Source: Agrocybe praecox (taxonomy: Eukaryota; Basidiomycota; Agaricomycetes; Agaricales; Agrocybaceae). From it: 64,000 bases of DNA. Positions within the stretch are counted from its first letter, which is position 1; each line of letters begins with the position of its first letter. Below the pieces are notes generated by a model that saw nothing but the letters and a program-made list of their open reading frames with translations, was not told where the DNA came from and searched no databases. This document shows positions 1 through 13,213 of this stretch, in pieces. Where the stretch lies: assembly GCA_964017145.1 (NCBI GenBank), contig OZ024852.1, forward strand, positions 2,295,945 through 2,359,944. The letters run 5' to 3'. A program made the position numbers and the translations under genes.

Positions 1-1684
1 TTATAGCAGTAATTTAACTTCAGTCAGGGGATTTGCAGATAGTCAACTTGGTTAGCTGAATGATAAGTTGTAGATAGTGCATGATTGATGTTCTTTTGAA
101 GGCAGATATAGCGAACAACACACAAGCAAACCTCACGAGCGAAGTGAAGTTCCAAGCAGAAGCAAGTCCGCCCACAGTAGTTAAATGTTGAACATGAAGC
201 CTTCAAAATTGGTACGGAGACCAAATAGAGCCATAGAGCCCTCTGAAAAGTTTGAAAAGATACATACCTTTTATAAATGTCGTGGGCGGTAGTCCAAGTG
301 AATCCCAGAATATCGGGCATACTTGAGTTAGAAAATGGACAGAGCCTGGCCTGTTTTCGGTGTCTTTAGACGTATTTCGCACTTTACAAAGTGCACCCCA
401 AGTGCGTGTAGTTTTCCTGATGGTTATGCTTCGAGACGAAACCGATGGAATCTGACAAAAACGCCAGGATTGCCCAAGTTACATATGAGGCTATCTCTGA
501 GTTACCGGCGCCAGCTCAGTAGCCACGGCAAAGTTCGGCTGAGAAGATGTCCTTGTTTTGGTTTAGAAAGATAACCTCGCGTGCTTGTCTCCCGCTCTCC
601 CGCTTTCGGGAGACTGAGTCTCCTCCCCCGGTAAACCGGATTTTCTGGGCGCCCTCCATCTCATGCGTAGCCGACAAGCGTACCTCGTCTTTGAATGGCT
701 GCTACCGTTGCTTCCCGAATCTCTTTGACAAGGCTTGAAGGACGTTTTTTCGTGTATCTTAAACTGCCCCTACTTTTGTCAAAAGAAGAATTGATTCACT
801 ATACACTGATTGAACACCTGCTCGAATTCTAATAGTAGTACTGGCAATTATGACGCTACACAATGCTCGTCTTCATCGTGTCACTGTTGTATATCTTGAC
901 TATTTCAGACGGCGAGTCTCGCGTAGACCCTCACCAAGGCCCACTCACATTCGGGATCATCATCTTCTAACCAGCCCTAGCTTGAATTTTCTACAAACTT
1001 AACGATCAACCAGGAAGTTGAAGTGACTGCGGTTCGCATATTATTCAAGTCTTATTACTCATTGTTTTTTTACTGCGGTTCCTGTCGGCCCATGAGCTCA
1101 TCGTGATTTAGAATGGTTGGCAAGCACAGACAAGCTACGTAATTCCTCTTTTTGATACTTTTGGCCCTAATTTGGTAGCATCCGCATCAATTTCTGTCTT
1201 GTCCTAGACGAAGGTTCCGATGATCGAACATGCGCAGCAAAATCCTGCAGAAAATTTAACTCAAGACTTCCCAACGGTTTTAAATCCTGGCTATGCTTGC
1301 AGTATCATAGGGTCGAAAGTGCGTTCTTACGGAAATCTTACATCTAAAAAGAATAACGAGACGATATTCCCGTTGTTATCCGACAAGTTGGAGACAAATT
1401 CCAGGCAGTGCAACTTGTCTTGCACAAGTCATAGCCGTTTTGCTTGGCCAGCAGTTGTTTTCAAAATACCTTGATCCATATAGTCCACCAAGAAATCTAG
1501 GTTGAGACTTCCTTCTCACTTTCCTTCTACACATCCTCGATTCGCTGTGTCACCTTCGAAACGTTGACCCAAGCTCGCCGGGCGAGCACAGCTTCATTTG
1601 TGGTATAACACCCCGTCCTTGCTTTCATATTGGACCATAAGAGTCCTTCATATCACTTAACCTGCCAACTAACTCACACCCGTC
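1..1684. other. Left-edge region without a confident gene
   Basis: No convincing gene is visible. On the minus strand an ATG at about 320 opens a short reading frame (begins MPDILGFTWTTAHDIYKR) followed directly by a GTATGT donor-like sequence. It could be the first exon of a gene running off the left edge, but no clear second exon or family was recognised. The last 200 bp before 1685 are probably the promoter and 5' leader of the protease gene. Near 590-625 there are two small inverted repeats (CTCCCG..CGGGAG and GGAGAC..GTCTCC) of unknown meaning. Confidence 0.3.
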
Positions 1685-3608
1685 ATGCTATCGAGTGTAT
1701 CGCTACTGGCCGCCTCACTTATTCTAGTACAAGCGCTCGCTGCACCTCAGGCGAGCGCTCCTGTATCATCTGGTTTGACGATCCCTCTCACAAGAAGATC
1801 TCCGAACCTCAGAACACCTGAAGAATGGGGTGCATGGGCGAAAGCTCATCGTGAAGGACTGGAAGCGAAGTATGGCAACTCAAAGCATCAAAAGCGTGGT
1901 TCGGGAACCAATCTGTGAATCTGTCTCACGTTGCTTCGAGAAACATGTCATCTGAACTATATTGCAGATTGACGAATCAGAACGGCGACTCTAGGTATGT
2001 TTCAGTCGCTGGGACACTATGTATTAGACTAACTTATTGATGGCTTTCAGTTATTTCGGTTCTCTAGCAATTGGCACACCTCCGACTTCATATTATGTTA
2101 TTCTAGATACTGGTTCTGCGTAAGTTTCATATGTTTAAACATGTCTCCTCCCAGAAACGTATTTTAATAACATTAACAGTGATCTATGGGTAGCCGATTC
2201 TGCTTGTCTTACAGGATGCTCGACGGTGCCTACTTTCGATTCATCTTCATCCTCGACGTTCCAGAACGACAGCACTTCTTTCAGCATCACGTACGGCAGT
2301 GGCCAGGCCGCTGGCACCCTCGGTGCTGACACTGTTCAAATGGCAGGATTTTCTGTGAAAAATCAAATATTTGCCGTATGCGATCAGGTCTCCTCTGGTC
2401 TCTTGACGAGCCCTGTCTCCGGATTACTTGGGCTGGCCTTTCAAACAATCGCTTCATCAAAGGCAGAACCTTTTTGGCAGACTTTGGTGTCTAGTGGCGC
2501 ATGGGATTCGCCGGTCATGGCTTTCCAACTCACTCGGTATGTTCTGGGCGCTATTGACTACACAATCCGGCTCATCATGTTCTCGACTAGTTATCTCAAT
2601 GATTCCTCGGCACAAACCGAAGAACCTGGAGGTTCCTTTACGATGGGTATGTCTTAAACTTTTCAAGCACCCTTCCCTTTTCTGACTTTGAAAACTCCCC
2701 TAAATAGGCGCCACAAACAGCAGTCTATATACAGGAGATATCGACTATGTTGACATGCCTGTACAGGGATCCTACTGGATTCTTGCGCTGAGTGGTTTGT
2801 CTCTTATCTAGATTCTTACACCCTCGATTATAACCTCTTTTTATGTGCAGACATTACTGTACAGGGCAATTCAATATCTATCCCCTCGGGTCAGGAGTCG
2901 TATGCTGCTATCGACACCGGCACAACCCTTGTTGGAGGTCCTCAAGAATATATCTCAGAAATCTTTGCACAAATCCCCGATTCTCAGCCTGGTACTGGTG
3001 ATTTCGAGAATTACTATACCTATCGTACGCATCCCATTCCTGCTGAGTACATATATGGTCCAAGCTAAACTCATCGTTGGTGTCTCGTTCTATTCACAGC
3101 TTGTGCAACAACCGTAAATATTACCCTTTCGTTTGGTGGATCGCGGAGCTGGTCAATCAGCCCTGCCGACTTCCAACTATCCAGACTTTCAAAGACGACC
3201 TGCCTTGGAGCTTTCTTCGTGCTTACTACCGGTAGTTCGGCGCCGTCTTGGATCGTTGGCGATACTTTCCTGGTAAGCAATGAAATCCTCATGTCGCTTC
3301 AGTAACTTTTTTTTCGAATGGATTACTTACAGTTTTTGAACTTTCTGTAGAAAAATGTCTATTCGGTTTTCCGCTATGAACCTCTTTCCATCGGATTTGC
3401 ACAACTTTCATCGACGGCGATTTCTCAGAATGGCATTGATGCTGCTGCGCCTAGTGCCACAATAGGATCTGCTGCTGCGATTGTTTCAGCTACCTCGACA
3501 ACAGGCCAAAGTTCTGCAGCGATACCCATAGCGGTTCCCTTCGAGTTGAAGGCTGCGACCGTTCTTCTCGCCCTTGCTGTGGCATTGATGTCTTCCTCTG
3601 TTTTATGA
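1685..3608 (+). CDS. Secreted, probably GPI-anchored pepsin-like aspartic protease (family A1)
   Basis: The protein hydrolyses peptide bonds in the secretory pathway or at the cell surface. Nine exons splice cleanly (1685-1914, 1968-1994, 2051-2119, 2180-2536, 2591-2646, 2708-2794, 2851-3024, 3100-3272, 3351-3608) to 476 residues. Visible in order: a signal peptide (MLSSVSLLAASLILVQALAA), a short propeptide containing a KR site, the first catalytic motif DTGSADLW, the flap tyrosine in ITYGSG, and the second catalytic motif DTGTT. A late WIVGDTFLKNVYSVF block is typical of A1 enzymes. The C-terminus is an Ala/Ser/Thr-rich linker ending in a hydrophobic tail (about the last 20 residues), as in yapsin-like GPI-anchored proteases. 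Both catalytic aspartates are present and no breaks are seen. GPI anchoring is inferred from the tail. The gene converges on the rhomboid gene, with 342 bp between stop codons. Confidence 0.93.
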
Positions 3609-3950
3609 CTTTCATCGCTTGCAAGTTGTCGATTAGTTTGATTTTTTTCATCACGCTTTGAATGGACAGATATGAAAAACGGTGCCAAGTAAATTATTTA
3701 CTAACAGTATGTAGAGTTTTTTTTTCATGCGACGGACGTTAGATTATAACTTTTTTAATTGTAGTTATTCTAGGAGCGGAGGTTACTGAGTGCTAATAAT
3801 CGAGGGCTTCGATACTGATAAATGTACCATCATCATCAAAATAAAGTACGATGCCCATCGATGTGCCGACTTTGTATCATGCTGTGCAGATAGGTGGTTC
3901 TGCCGCGAGATAACGGACTATGTCTGTCTATCATAGGCAAACAGAAAATA

Positions 3951-5612
3951 TCAAGATTCGCTCTTTACTTCTTCCACAACGGTTGTTTCACGACGCAGGT
4001 ATCGCCAGTATGAAGGCCCATAAGTGTAGTATAAGATTCCGAAAGCTGCGCCTCCCAAATGAGCCCAATGATCAAAGAACCTAAAAGGGAGAGATAAATT
4101 AAAAATAGTACAAGAGAAGGAAAATGTCTACTGACCGCCATCCTCTGATAATACCAATGACGTCCAACATCATTAGTCCACCAACTCCGTACTGAATGTT
4201 AATAGGGTAAGTAGGAGGTATGAACAATGCGACCTGCGAGTCGGGGAATGCCAGAGCGGTCATCGTGACAGCAGCATAGATAGCTCCAGATGCACCCAAG
4301 CTAGGCAGGATGTCTACCATTTTTTTCTTCGTCGTCGCCTGGGCAGCGGAAGCGGCAGATGCAGCAACGGCTCCTGCCCATGTTTCTGTCTTTGTAGTGA
4401 CGCTGGCAGACGATGAGAGCTGGGAAATTAGACGAGGGTATCGCAGTTTGGCATTAACAATGTGGGACACGAGACCCGAGAATAAACCGGCTGGGTAATC
4501 AGGTATCAGTAAGGCATACTGTCCTATATATATAGGCGCTTGTATTCTCTCTTACCAGAAATAAAGAAGCCAAGGAAGTGATACGAGGAAGTGGACTCCA
4601 GGATGTCAGGTTCGCATTTATTCTGTTCTCGTAGGAGATAGTAGTATGCGGCAGAGCCTATTTAGAAAGAAAAAATTGGTGTCTGTTTAGTTATATAGTC
4701 TGATGCGAACTCACCGAAACTTTCCAGAGCAAGACAGTTGCACAGAAGATGAATAGCTGATCTATGACTAAAATAAGAGATAAATTGAGCACAGAAAGTT
4801 TATAAAACACAGAAGAAACAACTCATACCTAAACATACTAGTCAAGAGAGTCATCGACATACCCGACAAAGGATAGTGCATGAATCGTGTGGCCATGAAC
4901 CCTTGCCATCGTTTGACTTTCCAGGCAGCATAGACGGCAAAGTTGAGTAGGCAGATTTTCCAACAAAGACGTTTTCCTTCCGAAGCGTCCGCATAGGGTT
5001 GCATAACAGAGACGAATGCGAGATTGATCCATGGTCGAATGAGGACTGGTATTTGTTGCACGGTGCTTTGGATATTTGCTAAGGTTTCCCGCATTCTCTA
5101 CGAGTTATCTGGATCACTCTAGCATTTCGTATTAATCAAAGAAGATTTACTTACCTGTATTAATTCGGCATTTTGAGCGCGTTTTAAATCTTGGTTCGTA
5201 AGAGTCTTGACACTCCAAACTGGCGATACGGATGACATTCGCTCCGTCCAATATTCCGTTTCGACAGTCGTCTGAGTTGCCGCCAGTGTTAGTGCCAGGA
5301 AAGAACCCACAGCTACGAACTACCACACGTATTAACAAAATGGCGTGAAGTATATGACTTTTGACTTACAATTATCTGTTTGCCGATTTTTGGCTTTCCT
5401 ATTCTCTTATAGAACTCCGGCTCCTGGTCAAAAGCATTGTCTTTTCTCTTCGGTAGTCCATCGGGTGATACTGCCTCTTGTCGAACTAATGGCGTCCTCC
5501 GCAGAAATCCGCGCGAGCAAGGTGTCCAAGAGAAACTTCGCAATGGGTAGAGCGAGGAACTATATCGCGTTGGACATGATTTCAAGACCGAATGTCGGAA
5601 AGATGAAAGCAT
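3951..5612 (-). CDS. PCP1: Mitochondrial rhomboid serine protease (PARL/Pcp1 type)
   Basis: This is an intramembrane serine protease of the inner mitochondrial membrane. In yeast the homologue processes Mgm1 and Ccp1. The ATG at 5612 gives an Arg/Ser-rich N-terminus (MLSSFRHSVLKSCPTRYSSS...) fitting a mitochondrial targeting sequence; a GTG slightly upstream is not a plausible fungal start. Later exons carry the N-terminal helices, the segment HLLCNCLALESFGSAAYYYL, the catalytic serine motif GASG (near 4290), and the catalytic histidine in DHWAHLGGAAFG (near 4060). The C-terminus is short and basic. Several short introns interrupt the gene and exact boundaries were only partly resolved. Both halves of the Ser-His dyad are present. 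The symbol is by family analogy. It shares a 270-bp divergent promoter with Nup85. Confidence 0.88.
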
Positions 5613-5882
5613 TGGCGCAAGAAAATAGGTGGATCTGGTCACCTAATTGTCTTCGCCTTTACTTATCGAAGTTCTCGTAGGTCTGAGGTCTCTATACGTA
5701 TTAAACCCCGGCGCGGCGGAAACACATCATTATAGTGATTACATAAGATTCCAGACGCGCTTTGTTTCATTCACAAAGTTCGTGCCACAGGCGACGACCG
5801 CGACCTACAATAACTGGCCACAAAGGAACTTGAAGGATACCTGTAACAAGGCGTACAACTACGACGACGACCAGATAACACT
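5613..5882. promoter_or_regulatory. Shared divergent promoter, rhomboid / NUP85
   Basis: The start codons of the rhomboid gene (minus, 5612) and NUP85 (plus, 5883) are only 270 bp apart, so both promoters must lie here or overlap the first exons. No TATA box or named operator was recognised. The call rests on gene orientation and spacing. Confidence 0.5.
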
Positions 5883-8542
5883 ATGGCAGACCACTTAAAC
5901 CTTCTGCCACCTTTGGTTGAAGCAGGCAAATTCCAAGAGCTTGTCGATGCGGGACAGACTTTGTCTGTGGCTCTGTCTCCTGCAGATAATTCTTTAGGCG
6001 TTTATATTACCAATATGGTATGAAGCCTCACCTATTAACCTTTACTAGACCTCACATTTGCCTTGTAGGATCCCACAGGTCCAGGAAGTTCCAGCCGTAA
6101 TGTAGACGATGATCAGCCATTCTATCTTGCAAGTTTGGATGCTGTGCCCTCCTCTGAGAGGCGATTGGTGCGTAAAACCCTTCTTGCAACATTTCCGTGA
6201 TTTTAATATAATATGTAGTTCCTCACAGACACTTCGATAATATTCTCAGCCTTTCAAAACTTAATGAAGAATGCTGCGACACGAGCACCGGATTGGTATG
6301 TTTTTGAACCGACTGCAACGATTCATCATTTAATAATCTTTACGCAGGTCGCAAAGTGATGACTACGTAACGATGACCAGGAAGCTGTCTATTGACTACG
6401 TTAATTTCATCAAGGAATGCTGGATACATGCTTCGGTGGGCTTGGTCAGTAAAACTTGTCGAGAATGAACTGAGTATAAGCCTTTTAGCAACCTATACCC
6501 AGACCCGATGGACCATTACAATTTAGCAGTGATCACTATCGCAGCCTGTACACATGTTTTTCCTTATTTGTCGTCCTGAATCAACCAGAGGCCGGTTATG
6601 AACAAGCGCCTGTTGGGGACGAATTGATGGAGTGGCTCAATACGCATTTTATTGAACCATCGACTGAAGAAGGAGACGCTTTGAGCGCTTTGGACCAGCC
6701 TTGGGAAGATGAAACGTTCTGGCCGTATCTGACACGGTGAGTTAACTCTTTTATATCTATTCTAGAATCACTGACACATGACAGCTCCATTTTACGTGGT
6801 CTTTCTAAGGCTTCTCTCTTTTTTCTAGGAGTCCTGCAGAATCACCCATCAAATCGACTTCACCGGTTGACTAGCACACTCATCCCTATAATTGACACTC
6901 AGCCACGACTTTCAAATTTCACCGCCGAAAAAGACTTTGCCTATGCCATTCGAAGATGGGGTGAGAAAGTGAAAGCTCTTCGAATAGACATGAACCGTGT
7001 CCCCGAGAATGAAAGATTTGACGACTTCGAAAACTGGTGGGACAAACTCAGCGACATTGTCGGGATATTAGAAGGTCGACAGGATATCATCTATCGAGTT
7101 TGTGAAGATATCGGCGCTGACTGGAAGGAAGTTTGTGTTGCATGGAGTATCTTCGTTGATCCCCGAATGCGACGAGAAGAGTTGCCGTAAGACACCGTGA
7201 CTTTCATTCGGTAAATCGTTATTGATCATCAAAACAGTGAAGTTGTTTCCCAAATAGTTAGTGACATGCCTCCCGATCCTACAGACCCGGAAGACATGAT
7301 CCATGCTTCCCTTTTTTCTGGACAACCGGTTGAAGCATTACGCCATGCCTATAAGCTAGATCGCTGGCTGGCGGCACACCTTGCCGATGTTATGGAGTCC
7401 GTACAGCTAATAGAAAAAGACGCAGATGAAGAGTAAGTTTCTCCGTTTCAAATGCCGTGTCCAGGTCTAATTATTGCTCAGTTCTGAATTATCTTTGCGT
7501 GACCAGTATATTTTGTCATACGCAGATTACTTGCATTCCGATGCTGCGCTGTGGCGGATTACGGTCGATTATATGTATTCCTGCAATGAAATTGGACAGC
7601 GCAGGGCAGATGAAGTTCTCCTACGTGTCCCTTTGAGGTTGCAAGAACAAAATTCTGACCTCACGGTCGACAGCCGGATCAGGTCAGGGGATATCGTAGG
7701 AGTTCTCAAAGACGTTAACAAGACATGTTTCGATTACCAACGGGAGAATGTGAGACGGACGGTGTGTCGTGTGAGCCTTTTTATTATTATCTGGTACATA
7801 CTTGCGTCTTTATTCTTGATTATCTAGATCGCGGCTCAAACCCTGGTGTCCCAGAAAGATTACGGTTTGGCTGTGTCATATTGTACCTCGGCAGAAGACT
7901 GGCGTGGATTAGCACGCATCGTAGACCGCGTCTTGAACGAATATATAACAAGCGGTAATGAAAACCAGTTATCCTTTGTCCAAATCAGCTTTTACCCATC
8001 CTTATCACAGGACCCCAGAAATTTACGCAGTATGCGCTAGCCATCGCACCTTCGGTTCAAGAATTAAGAACGCAGTCAACAATCCAGGGCGTTTTCGTGC
8101 ATCGCCTGATATTCGCTGTCCGTTATGCTCACTATCACGAGCTAGTAGCAAAACAAGAATACCAGGATGCAGCGTCCGATCTACTCGCAATCTTCATTGA
8201 AGATGTCGCTCCTACGTCTTGGTGGGCGGTCGTGCTCTATGATTCGATCCAGCTCCTTCGATATGGTATGTGCAGGCATTAATGATTGCGATTCCCAGAT
8301 TAACGGAAACATTAGCGCCCACACTTTTGTTTCCGACTTCTGGAGTATCTCTTATGCTTCAGAAGCTGGAGGAAATCTTTGTTCAGACATCTCAAGGTGC
8401 AGATGACGATTACCTGTCCATCTTACTCTGCGTAATGAAGTGCCGGAGTAATAGAGAAGTTCTAGAAAGGTTGAAAACAGTGCGACTTGCTCTGGCGCAG
8501 TACTTCGCCAGGTCCCTCGTCCAAACCATGGGAAAACCATGA
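5883..8542 (+). CDS. NUP85: Nucleoporin Nup85 (Y-complex subunit)
   Basis: This is a structural subunit of the Nup84/Nup107-160 Y-complex of the nuclear pore scaffold. The protein starts MADHLNLLPPLVEAGKFQEL and is all-helical in character. Blocks matching the Nup85 family include FENWWDKLSDIVGILEG, the segment LRDQYILSYADYLHSDAALW followed by VDYMYSCNEIGQ, and the C-terminal LKTVRLALAQYFARSLVQ. Roughly ten short introns are present. One 49-nt intron near 8263-8311 (GTATGT...CATTAG) must be removed to join LLRY to APTLLFPTSG; without it the frame appears broken. With it the coding sequence is open to the stop at 8540-8542. No mobile or horizontal-transfer signs are seen. The family assignment rests on pattern memory of the Y-complex ACE1-type proteins. 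Confidence 0.85.
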
Positions 8543-11500
8543 TCTATTATCCTATGTTGACGACGCCTCGATGTTCATGCTATGTGATCACCGTTTCGAT
8601 ACGGCTCCTTCCCTTACCCACCCAACAGGAATGCCTTTATTTACACAAACGATGGTTTTCTTTCGGCAAGTTGTCTTTTAAAGTATTTACATTAACCTTG
8701 CTTAGATACTCGAAGACAACATTCTGTAAGAGTTGATGTAAACCGGTTATGGTGTATACCTGATACCTGATTGTGTATATAAAGACGATGTTTCTGCGAC
8801 GACTACACATCAACCGAAAACTTGACCCAGCTACTTGAACATCCTGTATTATGTGCTACCTTCTTCGCGTTCGAGTGCGTTTCAGCTGTCATCACTCCCA
8901 TACCGACTATAGGCAAAAGGTTTGCCCCTTTTTTTATTTATTTGCGCGTTTGCGTTGTGCGGGCTAAGTATCATTCCTTCCTTAGGTCGACTGCCATTCC
9001 TCCAACTGCTCCCACAGTGCAGCCCATATAACTACAGAGCATGTTTGCATTGAGACCTGCGTACAGAAGTCAGTACTGACTACTTGCCCGACCCACGTTA
9101 TGATGTTGACCCCAACTAATAGCATGGGCCCATCCCAAGAGCTTATTCGCGAAACATTGACTTATTCTTGCGCATCTTGCGATATTGGCCCTAATTAAAT
9201 AACACCACATCTTTTACATGGCTGATAATTAGTACATTGTACTGCGTATATGCACCGGAAAATGATAGATCACGATTTACTACTATGTTATTTACTTACC
9301 CGCGTCATCTTCTTTTTCTTGAAACACCGGACCGTCGACATTCAATATTCAGTGCTTGTTTCCTCTAATGCTTTTTACTCTTTTCGCGTTCTTCATTTTT
9401 GTTCTGCTTTTTAGTTGTCCTCTATCTGACATATGTGCCAAACTTTTCTTACGCTCACGAATTAAATCGCTGCGACAAAAACAACTGATAATTTTCCTTT
9501 TTCTCTGTATCGGAGGCGGAGTCTCGCAGGGTTTACTATATACTTATACGTGACTGTTCGAGCTAGTTTGGTTTGCAGGGATTACACCGGAAGTAGTGCG
9601 ATTGTGCTCTTTGGCAGTGGTGGTTTACGCAACCTCCACGTACGACATCACTGTGTTTTAGTTGTATAACAGAAATGCGACATTCGGCGCCTATTTCTTT
9701 GCAGTTAACGTTTGGTACCAAAAAATGGGGCATGAGTTAAAATCCAGTTAGTGTTAGCTACTATTGGCGTAGAGAAACGGAGAGGTGGAGAGTAAGGAGA
9801 AGTCGAAGTTTGACCCCTTGATATGTACATCATACGTGATATGTCTATGCTATCCGTAAGTTACGTTGCGTTTGCGGACTTGTTCAGTCACAGTTCGTCA
9901 CGCGCTGATCTCGGCAGTCATGTTGCCGCTGGCCAGCGTTTTACGTACAATTTCCGTTTATAGCCTTTATAGCGATCTAAAATATATTTGAAAGGCGATT
10001 GCAAAAGCGCCGAGCCTGGAATATTTTTTTGCGATTATTACCACCTTTTCCGACAATTATCCACTCGAATTAGAGACACAAACCTTAGCGTGACCGAATA
10101 GTTATAATTAAATGTTCGCCGTGTAACTCTGCAACTTCCATATTCGGTGTCCAGCTTTCTAAAAATGGAATCTTCCATCTTGGCCAAATGTTAAGTTTAA
10201 ACAATCAAAACACAGAGACATGGATGCTGCGAAGTAAGGGAAACCCAGTGTTTGAAGTCGCATATATGGTTCCATGTAATGGTACAAGTAGAACGAGTCC
10301 CCGGTTTGCTCGAGTGAAGTTTGGACAGTCAAACTAGGTTTCATGTGCCTGCTCCTTTTACTGCACTCGTCGTAGTAAGTAGTCAAGAAGCCAGAGCGTT
10401 CTACATCCTGGGCTGCGGAGGACCCAAAAGACAGGCACTGGGACTGAATCGAGTGGACATTATAACATAACGAGTACACGATGCACTTATAAATCTGCGT
10501 TCATCGATTGCCAAGCAGCTTCTTTTTTTTTTCACAGACTACATATTTATTGGTTGGACGGCGTTACCATCCCACAGGGTCATTCTAGCTCTTTGCAAGA
10601 AAGTGACCCGGATCTAACGACAGAACGGCGTGCTTTCAGAAAAACCACATGTTCGACTGCACAGTGACCCAATCTCCGTGATCAAGAGGATAACGGCAGT
10701 GACCATACTCACATCTGCTTGAAGGGCAGAGAGACTTGGATAGTGACGGAGCTGACAACACCACCACCTTTTTGTGATTGGCGGAGATGGTGACATTTCA
10801 GTACTTCAGTCAGCGTGCCCTATACAACGCTTCTTTCTGATATTCGTGTCGTTGGCTGTTCTATCAATAATCTAGGATTTTCGCGTGCGACTATGGGACC
10901 AGTTAAATCTAGCATCGCTGCTGGCATGTAGGATCGTCACTTCCCTTTTGGTCACTCGTCGCCGACAGGGTTCGAAAGCATGCCCGGACCGTGAAGTTGT
11001 AAGTCGGTGTGGAGGATGGAGGCAGAAATGGAGGTGTCGTCTCACAATCCAGGGAAGATTGTGCAAGAAAGGTGATACTGGAACACAGGGACTGGGACTT
11101 CAGAGCTTCAAATGCTGACCCCCAGCAACGCCGCCCGGGAGGATGATCGGTCACTAAATAAAGGCCCTTATTTCTCATACAAGCAAAGTATCTATCTAGA
11201 ACTTGCAGAATGTACTGAATATATCCATCATGTCAATAATTTCTGGAGCGACGACTCAATGGAAATTTAACATTCGTTCGGCGAGAAAAACTTATTCGAA
11301 GGTATGGGGAACTAAAGGGGTCATGAATCGGCGCGGGAGATGGGGGCAGTGTCGTTCCACAATCCGCTGTCTTTGTCATGAAAGCGACACGGACACCGGG
11401 ACAGGGACTTCAAAGCTTCAAGTGTTCGGCGAGAAACTTCTTCGAAGGTCTGGGAAACTGAAGGAGCAATGGATCAATGGGGGAGATAGGTGGATACTCA

Positions 11501-13213
11501 CACAATCCATTTCAGACTTTGCAATGAGGACGACAGCGACACCGGGACTGGGACTTCAAAGCCTCAAGTGTTCGGCGAGAAACTTCGTTCAAGATACGGG
11601 GACTCGCTGAAATCTTGAATCGTTGCAAGAGATGAGGGTATCGTCACCCAATCCACTGACCCTGCAATGGGGGTGACACCGAGACCGGGACTGCGACTTC
11701 AAAGCTTCAAATGTTGACCTCAAATAAGGGCAAGCGGTCGCTCAAAAAAGACCTGTATTTCGATGAAGGTAGGGTTTCCGGAGCTAGAAATGAGCTCACT
11801 GAATGTCTATTAGATTACTGGTCTCAAGAATGACTAAATGGACAGACAACAAGCGTACATCGTGGAACCTATTCGAAACCTGAGGTACGGGGAAGTGATG
11901 TCGTAAATCGGTGCGGGAGATGAGGGTGTCGTCGTACAATCCACTTGTTGATTTGCAATGAGAGCGACGCCAACGCCCGTACTGGAACTTTAAAGCTTCG
12001 TATGTTGGCCTTCAGCAACGTTGCCCGGGAAGATGAGCGGTCACTCAACAAGGGCCTGATACAACTTCAAATTCTCTAGAACTCAAGTGGAGGGTATTGA
12101 ATATCTGTTAGATCAATGGGTTCACTAATCACGGCTCAATGTAAAGTCAACAGATGTATGTCGAAAATTTTATTCAAAGGTAGTGAAGTCATGAATCGGT
12201 GTGCGGGGGGTGATGGTATCGTCACACCATCCAATTAACAAATCGTGAAACAAAAGAGGGGCCAACACCAGGACTATATTCAAAGGTTCAACGTTCAGAT
12301 GTTGAGCTCCAGGAAGGATAAACGGTCTTTCTAAAAAAAACGTATCTTTCGAAACAAGTTGGTAAAGTGTCCGGAACTCTCAGAGCGGAGTGTACAGAAT
12401 ATCTATTTTTATCAGTATGACGTCGGGAATGACGCGATGACGCGATGACGGCTAAATGAAAACTTAAAAGTATATGTCGGAAAACTTTCAAGTTCGACTC
12501 TCTCTTAACCCATAGCTGTCGGTGGGGGTACAGTAGTGGGTTATATGTATGAAGGGTCAACCGGTCATAGCCTTTGAGCGGTTTGCTAAAATAGAATATA
12601 CGATTTCGGATGAAAAATATGTTTCGTAGTAATAAATAGCTCAGGACTATCATAATTTTGTCAAACTTATGGCCAAAAATATGAACAGAAACATATTTGA
12701 CTTCGTCCCAATTCTTGATCTGAGCGTTCTCACGGTCTCAGTGGAAGGTGTCCCATAAAAGTTGTAGCTCCCATATTTGCACATGCCTAGTATATCTAAA
12801 GTTAATTAAGTCATATATACTTATATATTCCCCCTCCCTCAAAGCGGTATGGCTTATGGGTAACTTCCTGCGAACCAACCCGGTGGGTAGAAAATGCTAT
12901 GAGTTATAAGGGCTTGTGGGTTCTGAGGGGTATAGGCTAAGAGGAAGTCGAAGGCTGTATATTCGGAGAAACCTCTTGAAGGAGAACAGGCGCATGTAGT
13001 GAGGATACGGAAAGAGTAGGTACGTCTTGGGTTTTAAATTGCAATATCACAGGAACATGTACATATCATGACTCACAATCCGCAATATGTGATGAATTTC
13101 TTCCGAAAACATCCTAGTAGCATAAAATATTCAATATTCAACCCTTACATACAAAAGGAAAAGCTTTCTACTACCTGCCATTCGTAGCGATTAATTATCG
13201 CGTTCATCTGAGT
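8543..13213. other. Gene-poor interval with decayed repeat
   Basis: About 4.7 kb without a convincing gene. Open frames (for example at 10159-10479 and 12288-12653 on the minus strand) are short, lack splice-consistent extensions and show no family resemblance. The only clear structure is the degenerate tandem repeat described separately at about 10960-12520. A Y-rich, T-rich tract sits at 10520-10540. Confidence 0.6.
10960..12520. repeat. Degenerate tandem repeat, nested short and long units
   Basis: A core close to GGGACTTCAAAGCTTCAA recurs at about 11096, 11405, 11553, 11694, 11988 and 12285. Each copy follows a block resembling ACAATCCA...TTGCAATG..CGACACCG. Longer copies also carry a downstream block (GCCCGGGAGGATGAGCGGTC type, then TGAATATCTRTTAGATCAAT, then TTATTCGAAGGTATGGGGAA). 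Spacing is about 140-150 bp for the short units and 300-450 bp for the long ones. Divergence is high, so this is an old satellite or an eroded element array. No long open frame or terminal inverted repeats were found. Confidence 0.75.

Noticed and set aside
8230..8312. Apparent frameshift in NUP85
   Set aside because: Explained by a 49-nt GT-AG intron (GTATGT...CATTAG) that restores the frame and family-like sequence.
10159..10479. Minus-strand frame of 106 codons
   Set aside because: No family resemblance, no supporting splice sites and biased codon composition. Treated as chance.
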